Both the position numbers and the translations under genes were made by a program. Of a DNA stretch of 64,000 nt, positions 21,361 to 32,870 are shown piece after piece; positions within the stretch are counted from its first letter, which is position 1; the number at the start of each line of letters is the position of its first letter. The DNA comes from Pelobates cultripes (taxonomy: Eukaryota; Chordata; Amphibia; Anura; Pelobatidae): contig OW240916.1 of NCBI GenBank assembly GCA_933207985.1, positions 80,119,584 through 80,183,583 of the forward strand, read 5' to 3'. Under the pieces are notes generated by a model. It ran no database searches and was not told the DNA's origin. It was given only the letters and a program-made list of their open reading frames with translations.

Positions 21361-23430
21361 CTTTAAACCCTCTTTAGTAAATGTTTAGGTGGACCAATCA
21401 CCTCAGTATCAGCTGTACATGCGATTTTGCTGTTGCGAATACATATTTTGGCCTTGACGAAAACAACATACACATACTTGTTAAGAAAATACATAAGAAA
21501 AACAAAAACAACACATTTAGTTTTTTAAAGCTATAAAGCAATTATAAAGTTATTCTAATATATTTAACAGTCCATGTCAGTTGCCTCCCCTGCTACCTAC
21601 TAAACTTTTGTGTAAATAAATCACAGCCGTACAGCATGTTGTTTAATGTTTAAACACTGATTTTGTTTACAGTACCAACAAATATAAGTTTAATTTTATC
21701 GATAATTTACATTTTCATTCCTCTGAGTGGTTGTTTAGGCATGGCCCTCGTGCACAGCTTTGCAGAGGTGTCTATAATGCAGTTAAGAGGCTCCTGGGTG
21801 GGTCCACTCAAAAAATTGGAAGGTAAGACTGGTGAGATCAAACAAGCCAGCCCCCCAAGGCTGGTCCCTGCAAGCAGCACAGTTACACCACTCTCCGTAG
21901 GGTCCTAGTGCCAAGAGCATAATGCTAAAGCATCTAATGATGTGCTCTCACTACACTTTCTGAGGACAGTACTATCCTATTTTGGGGACACCAGGGAATA
22001 AAGTCAGGACAGCTTGAGAGAATCCTAAAATAGGGTATGTCCTGTTGAATATGTTGCTATTTGTCTACGCTGCCCTTGATTTTTATGTTGGGATTCACTG
22101 CTAACATTCAACCTCATATGTGGATAGTATTATTGTCAATAATGGAGATACACAACAGAAGAAAATAGATGGCCCACAAAGCCAAAATTCCTTGGTTATA
22201 CATACTTGTGCACAACATTATTAGGTTATGCTAGAATGCTGTTCTGTAACGTTTTCTTCTTCAGTTGTTGCGTATTCTTCTTAAGGTATATCAGGTGTCC
22301 AATGATTTTGTGTTTTAAGCAGACCAATTGCTATGAAGTAAGTGTTAGAGTAAAACATATCCAGAGCTCTTCCATTTTGTCAGTTTTCCTGCAGTTTTAA
22401 ACATTGGTGAATAAAAAGGCTCCTATTTTCTGGCATTTTCCTCAAGTCAATTATTTGATTGATGCTTAGACTACAGGTAGACTTAACCATTGCAGAGATA
22501 CATATCCTAATTATATGGAGCAGTATGTTCGTTTTTTTTATGGGAAGTGAAATATTTTCCTTACAAACACGAATGTCTGCATTAAGTTAAATATTCTCAG
22601 AGTTTCGTATAAATGTTCTTCTTGTGTAAAAACAGCAACAGGAAGAAAACTAAACTACAAAAACAAAGGGTTTTTGTATTCCAATCCAGTTTTTCAATAG
22701 GGATACTGCGATAAACAGCATGCCAGACAGTTTATATACTGTACAAGGTTATAGACATTGAGACACACAGGGTATCACTAAAACTGTTTTTCAAAGTCCG
22801 AAATCATAAATCAAATAGTAGATGTTCTGTTCTAAATACAAACGCTATTTCATAAGGCTTCTATATTATAAGGCTTGCTGTATGACCCCACCAAGGCAAT
22901 CGGTATTTAATTATGTTAAAGAAAGTCTGTTACTAAACAAAACCTTTTAAATCTCCAGTTAATAATGTTTTAGTATTTTGTGATATTAAAGATGGTTTCG
23001 CAGTTCTGTGTTCATTCTTTTTGCTATGAAATATGTAATAAATATGGGGACACAGAATTTAACTGGATGATATCTACAGAACTGCCACCTTTTCCTGGAG
23101 GGAAATGTTCTGTATAACTCTACAACTACAACCACGTCACCAGTCCAACCTCCATTGTTAAACAAGAAAAGAGAAAACTAGACAGCTCATTCCAACAAAT
23201 CTACAAATTAGTACTGCAATGGAGACAATTAGGGGCCTCTTAGGTATGCACCAACAATTTTAGATGCCTCTCATAGTACCAGACTAGGATTAAACTATAA
23301 AGTGGGGTTTTGTGTACTTGGAAAACAAGTTTACTTCGCTCCATTCGCCATCCCTATGTAAAAAAATTATAGGGAGTTAGACCAATAAGGTAGGGCCCTA
23401 TCTTAATGCTTCTGTTTTTTACAACCAATA
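21361..23430. other. Largely unassigned DNA; one short repeat shared with 25240-26150
   Basis: The block near 21680-21745 (AAGTTTAATTTTATCGATAA and following CATTTTCATTCCTCTGAGTG) matches the two halves of the locus around the solo LTR at 25268-26113 and served to define that insertion. The rest is AT-rich with no coding signal. Confidence 0.5.
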
Positions 23431-23464
23431 TAATTACATGATTTTGCTATTTCATGACGAAAAG
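23431..23464 (+). repeat. DIRS 3'-end fragment
   Basis: TAATTACATGATTTTGCTAT followed by TTCATGACGAAAAG matches the DIRS tail near 3180-3207 and, in reverse, 26848-26880. After GACGAAAAG the sequence switches to a different element starting CAGGGCCC. Confidence 0.5.
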
Positions 23465-25267
23465 CAGGGCCCTCTTTTCCCATGGACATGCTTGGCACTT
23501 GCCCCGGGGCCCCACCACGCCGCCCAGGCCAACAGCCTTTGATCTCCCCTGCCGGGCCACGGAGAACCAGCCCTGCTTACATGCTGTGGGCCCTCTCGGG
23601 CCGGTGGGGAGGCCAAAGAGCTCCCTCACTGGCCCAAAGGCTCTTCGCTAGTGAAAGGGAGGGCGGGAGTGAGGACCTGGGAGGCAGATCCTCCCGCAAG
23701 CATGCAGTGTGGAGCTTTGCCGCATGTTGCCTACACAGCATTCTGCCCGCGGGAGGACAGGAAAAAGCCTGCAGCAGAAGAGCTGCAGGCTGAAGATCTA
23801 TTACGTATCACTGGACCACCACAGCTGATAGTGTCCCACCAAAGGTAAGATGAAGGGTGGGGGGTGGACATAAAGTTTTTTTTAAAATTCTTTTAAAATA
23901 AAAGAAACAAAAAACCCTTATCCCTATGAACCCCCCCCCACACACACACACACACACAGCTCCTCTCACACACACACACAGCACCCCTCACATACAGCAC
24001 CTCTCACACACACAGCACCCTTTACACACACACACAGCACCTCTCACATACACACATAAAGCACCCCTCACACGCAGCACCTATCTCTCTCACACACACA
24101 CAGCACCCTCACACACACACCACCTCTCACCCACAGCACCCCTCACACACACACACACACACAACCCCCCTCACACACAGTACCCCTCACACACAGCACC
24201 TCTCACATACACACGTAGCACCCCTCACACACGTAGAGCACCCCTTACACACAGCACCCCTCACACCTAGCACCTGTCACACACAGCACCTCTCACACAC
24301 ACAGCACCCCTAACACACACACACACACAGCACCTCTCACACAGCACCCCTCACACAGAGCACCCCTCACACACCCACAGCACCCATCACATACACACAC
24401 ACAGAGCACCACTCACATGCAGCACCTCGCACACACACACACACAGCACCCCTCACATACTCACACAACACCCTTCACATACACACAGCACCCCTCACAC
24501 ACAGAGCACCTCTCACACACAGCACCCCTCACATACCCACAGAACCATTCACACACACAGCACACTTAACACAAACACACACACACACAGCACCCCTCAC
24601 ACACAGAACCTCTAACACACACACACACACAGCACACCTCTCACAGACCACCTCTCACACACACAATCACACACACACACAAACAGCACCTCTCACACAC
24701 ACCACCCCTCACACACAAACCCACACATACACACAGAGCACTCCTCACAGACTCAAAGCACCCCTCACACACACACACACACACACACATTCAACCTCTC
24801 ATATACAAACACAGCACCCCTAAGACACACAGCACCCTGCACACACAGCATGCCACACAAACAGCACACACACACACAGCACCCTTCACATACACACTGA
24901 ACACCTCACATACACACTGCCCCCTCACACACACACAGCACCACTTGCAAACACACACAGCACTCTTCACATACACACAGCACACCTCACACATGCACAC
25001 ACTGCACCCCTCACTGCTGTATGTGTGTATGCAGCAGTCTGTGTGTTTGTGTTCTGCAGTCTGTGTGTGTTCAGCAGTCTGTATGTGTGTGTATTAAGCA
25101 GTCTCTGTGTATGTATTCACCAGCCCGTGTACGTATTCAGCAACCTGTGTGTATTCAGCAGCCTTTGTGTGTGTATTCAGTAGTCTGTGTGTGTGTTTGC
25201 ATTGTATGAATGTATTGTATTTGTTGGAGGTATAAATAAATATAAGCTTAATTTTATTGATAATTGT
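23465..25267. mobile_element. Probable non-autonomous hAT-like element with microsatellite payload
   Basis: Begins CAGGGCCCTCTTTTCCCATG, similar in style to the hAT end at 34442, and contains a GC-rich block then more than 1 kb of CA-type and TG-type arrays. I could not find the complementary end or an 8-bp TSD, so the class is uncertain. The solo LTR at 25268 is inserted in its right part. Confidence 0.4.
23935..25215. repeat. CA-type array switching to TG-type array
   Basis: CACACACAGCACCCCTCACA-type units run to about 25015. The composition then flips to TGTGTGTATTCAGCAGTCTG-type units to about 25215. Frames across it (for example 23926-24270, 24791-25000) are low-complexity. Confidence 0.9.
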
Positions 25268-26113
25268 AACGGAACTCCCCGTACTCCGACCGAGTACCTT
25301 CCGTTGATGGACGCTTCCTAGCTTTCGCCGAGGACCACAAGCACCGCACCGGACACCGCAACCACCGCAGACTCTACAACCGCCGTAGCTTAACTGGAGT
25401 CTCGCCGTCTTCCTTCCACCCTGGATAAGCCTCTGTCCTCCAGGACCGTGTGGTGAAAGACCTCTCCTCCAGGTGAGCGTATAACAGTGCTAAGTGATTA
25501 AAGCTCGGGGGAGTATTAATTAATTATCACAGGCAGGAAGATACAGTAATATAAAAGCATATCACAGGGACCCCAAAACATGCAATAACCCCATCCTCGG
25601 AACCGGGGATCTGGGTAAACCACATATCCAAAATTCACCCAGATCCGTTCAGTAGTTTGGAAGATACGGTTTAATGCAGATTCCGCAGAACATATACAGG
25701 CTATATGAAAAATAATTACTGTTAAATGTGTCCCCTGTTCTGTAGTTTAAAACTACTGAACGATGTCTTTGTGTACCAAATACCGGCGAGATGGCACCGT
25801 GTAGAAAAGTCAAAACAGTGTCTGTGAGTTAAAATGGCCGCCATCCATTGTTCTCACCATGTGCTTCATCCATTGTTCTCACCATGTGCCTCTGATACAG
25901 GAAATGGTGGCCAGCCGAACCAACAGATGAAACACATGGGGAACAGTGCAACAAACAAAGGGAATCGTAAAAAATATGGATAGTTATATTTGTGCACAAT
26001 CTCCAGTTCAAATAGTGTTTTCAAATGCCATATATCCCAGGGCCATAGTCATGTGGCAAGAGGCTGGCCATCAGTCCTCTCCAATGCCCAGTGGCAAATG
26101 GCAGTTTGTCACA
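25268..26113 (-). mobile_element. Solo LTR with 5-bp TSD
   Basis: Runs from TGTAACGGAACTCCCC to GTTTGTCACA, flanked by ATAAT on both sides. Removing it restores GATAATTTACATTTT, the order seen in the related sequence at 21700. Its interior (ACCCAGATCCGTTCAGTAGT, AACATATACAGGCTA) matches the LTRs at 38677-41822. A lone LTR implies recombination between two LTRs of a former element. Confidence 0.8.
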
Positions 26114-26861
26114 ATAATTTACATTTTAATTCCTGTGAGTGGTTGTGTAGACAGGGCCCCAGTGTAATGCTATGCTCATATTGTTGTTAAGATGGCACGA
26201 TTTTATGAAAGGCGTGGAGGCGAGTGTTGTGCATATATCTTTTTCTTTACTTAAATACAGCAGCAAAGAAAAAAAAAAAAAAAAAAAAAAGAAAAAAAAC
26301 GCATAACATATGACCCCTAATGAATATCCATCCCTATATAATCCAATATCACACCCCCAACAGTCCAACAGCAAAGGAGCAGAAACCACAGAGTAGTAAC
26401 TAAAAACCGGAACTGCGGCAAAAAGTGATCTCAAACAGTGAGACGAACGGCAGCACAAGCTGTAACAAATAACGTGATGGGAATAGAGAAACCAACAACA
26501 TCTCAAACCCATGGAACATCAAGCTGAAACACAAAGTACAGGGTGTAATCCTGGCTAGACATCACAGAACAATCCAATGGCATCAGTTCAGACAGAGAAT
26601 GCAAACCATAAGACCAAAGAATGAAGCATGCAAATGCATACATAAAACCCATAAACCAGAACACAGCATGTAAAAGTCATAATGGTAATTCATACAACAC
26701 AAACCTGACGGAAGTAACATCCACCTGAGAAAAGCAGAGAAGAAATGGGACAGCATTGAAGCATAATAAAACAATAAACAAGGGAGGAAGAAGCGAATCC
26801 AAAAGTGCAAAGGATGGGACAATACTCACCTCTGTGTCTTTCATAAAATCATGACTTTTCG

Positions 26862-27836
26862 TCATGAAACAGCAAAATCTGTTAAATTTATCTCGAGACA
26901 TGGAGGCTCATATTGTGCAAGTTTAAAGCTGCACAACCACAGAAGATAAAACATGACGGATATGTCTAAAGTAAAATGCGCTGAAGGTAGACTTCTGTGA
27001 ACAGCAGAAGCATTCAAGTCCTCCAGACAGCCACCCAGGAACACCACCTTCGAGGCAGATGCCCCATGGACAAAATGGGCCCCGAACCAAGAGACATTCA
27101 CACTAGTAGAGGACAACACCCATTTGACCCAACGAGCCAAAGAAGGGCTAGAGACAGGGCAAAAGGGGCCTATAATAGTAGGAAAAAGGGTTGGAGATAT
27201 TCCTCTGTTTGCACTCCCAAAGGCAAGAGACCAGGCACAAATGTGGCTTAGAAGGGAATGCAGAGTAAAACACAGACCGGCAGGAGGTCTTAGCGCATCT
27301 AGAGATAACAAACTCCATGCCTTTCGGAGCCCAGAGCCAGAATGTCGGACACACCTTTGCTTGACCTCTGCATTTGGAGGCCAGGACTTGAAGAGCAGAA
27401 GGACGCAGTTCATGTCCCAGGTGATGAGAGGAATGTAGAATCTCCATCACGGGTACTGAAGTGGGATCCAGGTTCCAAGCCACGCACCAGCAAGCCCAGA
27501 TGTGCCCAAATGAGTAGCATGCGGCCCTAGTACCAGGTGCCCATGAGCCCACCAGAAAGAGTATAGCCGAGTCCAAAAATCCTGATCCGTTGAAATCAGC
27601 CACGCCAACAAGGGAGCCACCATTCGTGCACCAGATGATGAGCATGGCCATCAGGATCCAGAAGAAGAGGGTCCAGTCCGAACAGTCTGCGAACCTCGAT
27701 GGCCAATTCCAGGATCTGAGGATACCAGGGCTGTGTTGGCCAGAAGGAAGCCATAAGACAAAATGTTGCCCACTGAAAGTAGACCTGAAGAAGCATCCTG
27801 GGCAGCATGGAGAATATCAGGGGTTGTGACTATCAT
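26862..27836 (-). pseudogene. DIRS tyrosine recombinase (minus)
   Basis: Pieces in several frames: FWPTQPWYPQILELAIEVRR near 27740-27690, a WNLDPTSVPVMEI stretch near 27480-27430, PSALQVLASKCRG, then FGAHFVHGASASKVVFLGGC near 27085-27030 followed by LEDLNASA. The last block corresponds to the HxxR region, but the arginine reads as His (AHFVHGAS), removing a catalytic residue. Frame changes confirm a dead gene. Confidence 0.75.
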
Positions 27837-27934
27837 GGGGATATGTTGTATTTTGGGGTACTTATTGGACTTTGTAAAAATGTGTGTTTTTTCTGTCTGA
27901 CGTTAATACATTATCTGCCTTAATTATATCACAG

Positions 27935-28191
27935 ATAGACAAAAAATGGAGTTCTGCGCATCAAGTAGGTAGTGCACACCCAGGTGCTACTGCAGTTTAT
28001 TAGAGGACACAATATAAACAAATGTTTCGGGCAACAAGCCCTTCCTCAGTGCTAATTTTGAGGACTATCTGCTTGTTACACTGTTGGAACTACAGTAAGG
28101 AGACCCTGCAGCTCGGATTTAACTGTTCATTATTGTGTTCTTTATTTTTGATAATCGGTGGGCATCACTGATGCCTCTGCCTCATCCCATG
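27935..28191. mobile_element. 257-bp PLE-terminal-like insertion with 16-bp TSD
   Basis: The direct repeat CTTAATTATATCACAG (27919-27934 and 28192-28207) tightly flanks this insertion. It encodes nothing. On the minus strand it contains a hammerhead-like motif with canonical core (28019-28049). The structure resembles a mobilised PLE terminal repeat, or the small ribozyme-bearing retroelements called retrozymes; which one is inference. Confidence 0.6.
28019..28049 (-). ncRNA. Hammerhead-like motif, canonical core
   Basis: On the minus strand: CTGAGGA (28049-28043, core CUGANGA), a GGGC...GCCC stem II with a TTGTT loop, GAAAC (28028-28024), then loop ATTT closed by AC/GT as a two-base stem III and the triplet GTT. 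Stem I pairing is weak here, so activity is doubtful. Hammerhead motifs are known from Penelope-like elements; this assignment is by pattern only. Confidence 0.45.
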
Positions 28192-29234
28192 CTTAATTAT
28201 ATCACAGGCAGAGAGGAGGGTTTGTGTACTGTATGTGGGAGTGTCATTCATTGTCACATTGTTTTTATTGGCTTGTACACTTTGTGTCCCTGTGCCCAAC
28301 AAGGTCCACCTGGGTGTCATCTTTGTTGGGAAATCTGCATAAAAGGCCAGTGTGCCTCCATTAAAATTGAGTTCCTGTTTTACCCTCAACATAGAGTCTC
28401 GTCTCATGTGTGGGGGAAAAGGCTGCAACTACCCTGGGGATTGCTATATCATTATACTCCCCTGGGATTATAATCACTAGCTCTTTTAAGAGCTGTTTCT
28501 GCTACGCTCTCTCTGGAGTAGGAGAGGTTCACCAACTGGAAGCTGGTCTTGGGTCCAGGTTGGGTGGAGGACAGCGAGTAATGCTGGACGTGGGGACTGC
28601 GGTGCTGATGGTGTCTGGTGGAGTGCTTGAAGTCCTCGGTGAGCACTAGGAGAATCAATTGGCGGAGGTACCCAATCGGGGTACAGGAAGCTCCGTTACA
28701 GCAACCGTCAAAAATTCAGAAAAAGAAATTCTGTGGAGACTTGGGTCCAACTCTATAAGCAACATACATGTAGATTCAAGATTCACCAGTGGAGTGCCCT
28801 CCTCCCCCCCCCGAGAAAACTGACGGTCTCCCTCTCCCCTGCCAGCACATGCAGGCGCCAGCCCTGCAATGTGCATTCGCGGACCGGAGGGGAGATCAGA
28901 GATCACCCTCCCCGGTCCGCAGGCACAGCACTGGCAGCCGGCAGGAGAGAGAGAGAGGACCCGGGAGCTCAGCCTGCAGCTCCTCCGGGTCCTATTCTTG
29001 CGAGCACAGAGCGTTGCCGCGGTTAACACAGCAACGCTCCAAATCTCGCGAGAGTGAACTCTAGCCCTGGATCTCCCCACTGGGCCACCAGGAATTCCCC
29101 ACGGACCACCAGTAATCAAGAAATATCCCCCCTCCTCCCAATAAAGGTAAAAAGGGAGGGGGGACATAATGAATATTTATTTTAATTAAATAAAAAATAT
29201 ATATATTATAAAAAAAGCCCCCCTACCCTTCTTA

Positions 29235-30020
29235 TCCCATACACACACACTCTACACACATACACTACCCCCATACACACACTGCCCCTCATAAACACAT
29301 ACTGCCCCATACACATACACTGCCCCCATACACACACACTGCCCCCATACACACATACTTCCCTATACACATACACTGTTCCCCATACACACACTGCCCC
29401 CATACACATACACTGCTCCCCATACACACACTGCCCCCATACACACATACAGCCCCCCATACACACACACTGCCCCCATACTGCCCCCCATACACACACT
29501 GCCCCCATACACATACACTGCCCCCAAACACATACACTGCCCCCATACACACACACTGTCCCCCATACACACATACTGCCCCCATACACATACACTGCTC
29601 CCCATACACACACACTGCCCCCATACACACACACACTGCCCTCCATACACACACACTGTGCCCCATACACACATACTGCCTCCATACACATACACATACA
29701 CTGCTCCCCATACACACACACTGCCCCCCATACACACACACTCTACCCACATACACTACCCCCATACACACACACTGCCCCCATACACACATTGCCCTAC
29801 ACATACACTGCCGCCCCATACACACACATTGCCCACACTCACACATACACTACAATCCTCACACACACACTGCAACTGTTACACACACATACTGTCCCAC
29901 ACATACAATGCATCCCTGACATACACTGCCGCCCTCACTCACACACACACTGCTCACACACTGTCCCCCACACACACACACACACACTGCACCCCTTACA
30001 CATTGCACCACTCATACACA
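29235..30020. repeat. CA-rich minisatellite (CCCCATACACACACTGC type)
   Basis: Dozens of 15-30 bp units such as CCCCATACACACACACTGC. Its composition creates long overlapping Val/Cys/Gly-rich frames on the minus strand (29206-29846), which I reject as genes. Confidence 0.9.
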
Positions 30021-30045
30021 CCACTGCTCCTATGCCTCACTACAG

Positions 30046-30191
30046 CCCGATTTCCCAGCAGAACTCAGGTAAGTTGTCAAACTGTTCTTAAACGGTTTGA
30101 CTACTTACTCTGGGAGGGGGTCCCAGCACTATTGACACCATAACCACTACACTGAGCTGTAGTGGTTATTATGTCTGGATTATTTCTTTAA
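30046..30191 (+). mobile_element. MITE end fragment (43477 family)
   Basis: AAACTGTTCTTAAACGGTTT and the inverted-repeat-like ACCACTACACTGAGCTGTAG then GTGGTTAT lead to a TTAA at 30188-30191. The first block is shared with the MITE at 43477-44020 (AACTGTTCTTGAACGGTTT). Confidence 0.45.
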
Positions 30192-30239
30192 ATAATCTAC
30201 AAGTGCCCCTCCCGAGATCAGGCTCTGGATCCGCCACTG

Positions 30240-30777
30240 AGACCAATCACCCGAGCCAACTGCCGCAGGTATATTTAACTGTGAGACAGAGTCCGGTGAA
30301 TCTCCCTCCGGACGGTGCGAACCTTGGAGGAAGGCAAAGTCAGGGTATAGTCAACCAAGTTGTTCAGGAATTCTATAAATTGCATCCTCTTCATAGTTGT
30401 CATCTGCGACTTTTCCCAATATATGAGAAAGCCTAGTTAAGAGATGGAGTCAGAGTGTGCCTTTATCCTATGACAGAATGAGGATATCGTCCAGGTGCAC
30501 TATCAGCCTGATGCCTCTGGCACGCAACAAGGCCATAACTGGTCACAGCAGCTTGGTGAAGTACCAAGATGCTGACGAGAGGCTCTCTCCTCTTCAAAGG
30601 AACTGCAGGAAGTCCCTGGACTCTGATGTGATGGGGACCGTGAGGTATGCTTCTGTGAGGTTCAGTTTCATCATCCAATCCCAGGAGCGAATCACAAAGA
30701 AAGTGAATCCTCTCCATCTTGAAATGTTTGTAGCACACCAGGGCATTCAGAGAATGAAGGTTGATCACTGGCCGCAT
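30240..30777 (-). pseudogene. DIRS reverse transcriptase (minus)
   Basis: The frame starting near 30777 gives MRPVINLHSLNALVCYKHFK, the conserved DIRS RT entry motif. Further on, IRLIVHLDDILIL near 30515-30480 is RT motif C, with His in place of the usual Tyr before LDD. Beyond about 30463 the reading passes through stops and shifted frames, finishing near VRREIHRTLS and the 30240 junction with the hAT-like element. Much of the fingers region between the blocks is also damaged. The catalytic aspartates are still readable, but the gene is broken. Confidence 0.75.
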
Positions 30778-30934
30778 CTGGCCATCCTTTTAAGGACCAG
30801 AAAAAAGTTGCTTAAATATGCGCAAAGGGACAGGCACATGAGCTCTACATCCCCTTTGAGGCGTAGATCCTCCAATCGTTTGTCGGACCTGGAGAAAACA
30901 ATAGGATCTGGAGAACGCAACTGTACAGGGGTCC

Positions 30935-31346
30935 TTACAAACTGTATACGGTACCATCAGACCTTTTGGAGAACCCAAGCGTCCAAGGTGACTGCAGATC
31001 AAGCTTGAGAAAAATGGGTGAGCCACCCTCCTCAGGTAACAGGAAAGAAAAGTGAGTTAGATGGTGACATACCGAATGGGCATCTAGAAGGAGTAAATCC
31101 TCTAGATTTTGAAACTCCAAAGACAACAACTCTATGTGAAGAAGGGGCATGGAATCCTTGTGTCCTGGAAAGCACCCCTCTGGAAGAAGGAGGTGGGGCC
31201 TTGATTCTGCCTGAATGAGCCTGAGTAGGAGGCATGGTCGCCAGGATGATCCCTGTAGCCACCAGCCCTGGCAGAGACCTTTCTGGCAAAGATCCTGCGC
31301 ATGGAATGTTGCACTTGTCAAGGGCAGTGAAGGCACCTAAGTCTCT
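30935..31346 (-). pseudogene. DIRS N-terminal polyprotein piece (minus)
   Basis: Contains EEGGSPIFLKLDLQSPWTLG (about 31030-30970), resembling the segment just upstream of DIRS RT, preceded by Arg/Ser-rich sequence with FARKVSARAGGYRDHPG. It runs to the L1 insertion point at 31347-31358. Confidence 0.55.
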
Positions 31347-31358
31347 GCCTAGGTCTTT

Positions 31359-32402
31359 TTTTTTTTTTTTTATCATAATATTTTTTATTTAAATTTTACA
31401 AATACAGTTTATATCAGTATACAAATCAGAAAAAAAAAATTAAATCACTCAAACACAAATACATTATACTACATTATGCTAACATTCATTCCGGGGGGTT
31501 CCAAGGCTAATACATTACAAACTCACATTTTCAAAAATCTTTTTAACTCCAGGTTCAGGGTATATCTTACATAATTGACAATTTATTTAGCCAGTTTTCA
31601 TACATAACATTTCTTTTAATTTGAGAAATATGATTTATCGTAAGCGATTTTTCCACATTCAATTGAGTTTTAATTTGAAGAATTATATGTTGTTTTTGAA
31701 GAGGTAATGAAGACCTCCAATTTCTTGCTATTACTATTTTCGTAGCTATAAAACAATGCACGGCGATACAAATATCGTTTCGAGATTTTAAATTCCAATT
31801 TACATGTAATAATGCAACTATCGGTGAGAATGTTAATTTTATACCTGTCAAATCATAATATAATTTAAAGACCCATAACCAAATTTCAACAATGCCTGGA
31901 CAGAACCACCATATATGGGTATATGAACCCAGACTGCTACCACATCTCCAACATGTGGGATTGCAATTCTGATACATTTTGACTAATTTATTTGGTGTTA
32001 AATACCATTTATTTATAACTTTAAAATGGCACTCTATCAAATTTAAGCAATATATGTTTTTCGAAGTATATAACATAGAAGAGCACCACTCATCCAACGT
32101 TATTGGTAGTCCAAGTTCTTGCTCCCAATAATTTATTATTTTCGTTGGGTTATCATTGAGTAAGTCTAAGAGGAGATTAGCTTTAGAAATTACTTTATTT
32201 ACATATTTATTGCCAAATAAATTTTCCATAAAACCTGTTGGCTGAAAAGAAGATTTTAAAACATTGATATCTACAAAGTTTTTAATTCTCAAATGTGTAA
32301 AAATTTCACTACTAGGAACTTGAAACTTTTCCACCATTTCTTGAAATAAGATTATCTTATCATCTTTCATTATTTGTGACATTGAAATTGTATCTTCATT
32401 CA
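31359..32402 (-). mobile_element. L1-like LINE, 5'-truncated, with 12-bp TSD
   Basis: GCCTAGGTCTTT at 31347-31358 and 32403-32414 flanks an insertion whose left side is a T-run (the poly-A tail of a minus-strand element). It is 5'-truncated, as most LINE insertions are, and lies within the DIRS gag region. Confidence 0.85.
31567..32382 (-). pseudogene. L1 ORF2 C-terminal segment
   Basis: 271 codons without a stop: YLTPNKLVKMYQNCNPTCWR and CGSSLGSYTHIWWFCPGIVE match the cysteine-containing C-terminal part of vertebrate L1 ORF2. Endonuclease and RT are lost by 5' truncation. The open frame suggests a recent insertion. The internal methionine is not a natural start. Confidence 0.8.
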
Positions 32403-32870
32403 GCCTAGGTCTTTAATGAATGAGTCTCCGAAGAGTAGTCCATCAATGTCCTTACCCATCTCGATAAGAGCCAAATTTTCAAACTTATGATTGATCTTAA
32501 ACAATATAGCTTTCAGTTTCTCTATGAAAAGGGAGGTATTGAAATTTTAGCCTGACAAATGGTCCACTGGTCCCAACTCCGCAACAGATGTGGATATACA
32601 GGGCGGGTGTCACAAATGGCTGTCTTGGCCAATTCAAACAACTTGGTCAGGGGACCAAGTATGTCCAGGTGCTTGTCTTGGCAAGCTTTCAAGACTGATT
32701 CTAGGCTTTTACGGGAGTTGCAACTTAACTTAGTCAAAAACTGGACCATCTTAGGCCAGCTTTGGGTGTCTCACACACATGGCCCTGCACCAAAGGGCAA
32801 GGGCATTTAGCTCGGAGCTTACTCCTGGTAGCCTTAGAGGGGATGGATAGAATACAAAAAATGCTTCAGT
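32403..32870 (-). pseudogene. DIRS gag-like piece (minus)
   Basis: The frame 32522-32749 contains LSCNSRKSLESVLKACQDKH and LDILGPLTKLFELA. Its position upstream of the DIRS RT and continuity across the L1 TSD support a gag-like role. No diagnostic motif is visible. Confidence 0.5.

Larger units (their letters stand above)
27832..28697 (+). mobile_element. LTR of the 38677 family, split by a 257-bp insertion
   Basis: The right end GGTACCCAATCGGGGTACAG through CTCCGTTACA mirrors the LTR end of the 38677-41822 family in the opposite orientation. GAGTTCCTGTTTTACCCTCA near 28369 also matches. The left end near TGTGACTATCATGGGG is approximate and no 5-bp TSD was found, so the boundary or a local deletion is unresolved. 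A PLE-like short insertion sits at 27935-28191. Confidence 0.6.
28787..30239. mobile_element. Probable hAT-like non-autonomous element
   Basis: The right end, complement CAGTGGCGGATCCAGAGCC, is a typical hAT terminal sequence. The left end CAGTGGAGTGCCC is only partly similar and the flanking 8-mers (AGATTCAC and AGACCAAT) do not match, so the left boundary may be wrong. Inside are a GC-rich block, a CA-rich array and a TTAA-type MITE end. It interrupts the minus-strand DIRS RT. Confidence 0.5.
26193..32870 (-). mobile_element. DIRS retrotransposon on minus strand, multiply interrupted
   Basis: Read from right to left it gives gag-like sequence (32522-32749), more N-terminal sequence (30960-31346), RT (30240-30777), RNase H/recombinase linker (27596-27836), recombinase core (26862-27651) and a 3' UTR (26193-26862). 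Inverted copies of GATTTTATGAAAGGCGTGGA-type sequence near 26197-26235 and 26800-26850 fit the inverted repeats of DIRS elements. Interruptions are an L1 (31359-32402), a hAT-like element (28787-30239) and an LTR (about 27832-28697). Confidence 0.75.

Noticed and set aside
23465..26192. Complete hAT with matching right end
   Set aside because: No complementary CAGGGCC end or 8-bp TSD was found, so only a probable left end is annotated.
26126..26512. 128-codon minus-strand frame with a long Phe run
   Set aside because: The Phe run comes from a poly-A/T tract at about 26270-26298; the rest is DIRS 3' UTR.
29206..29846. Overlapping minus-strand frames of 129-185 codons rich in Val, Cys, Gly and Tyr
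   Set aside because: They are read-through of a CA-rich minisatellite in three frames; there is no domain, and the frame exists only because the units lack stops.
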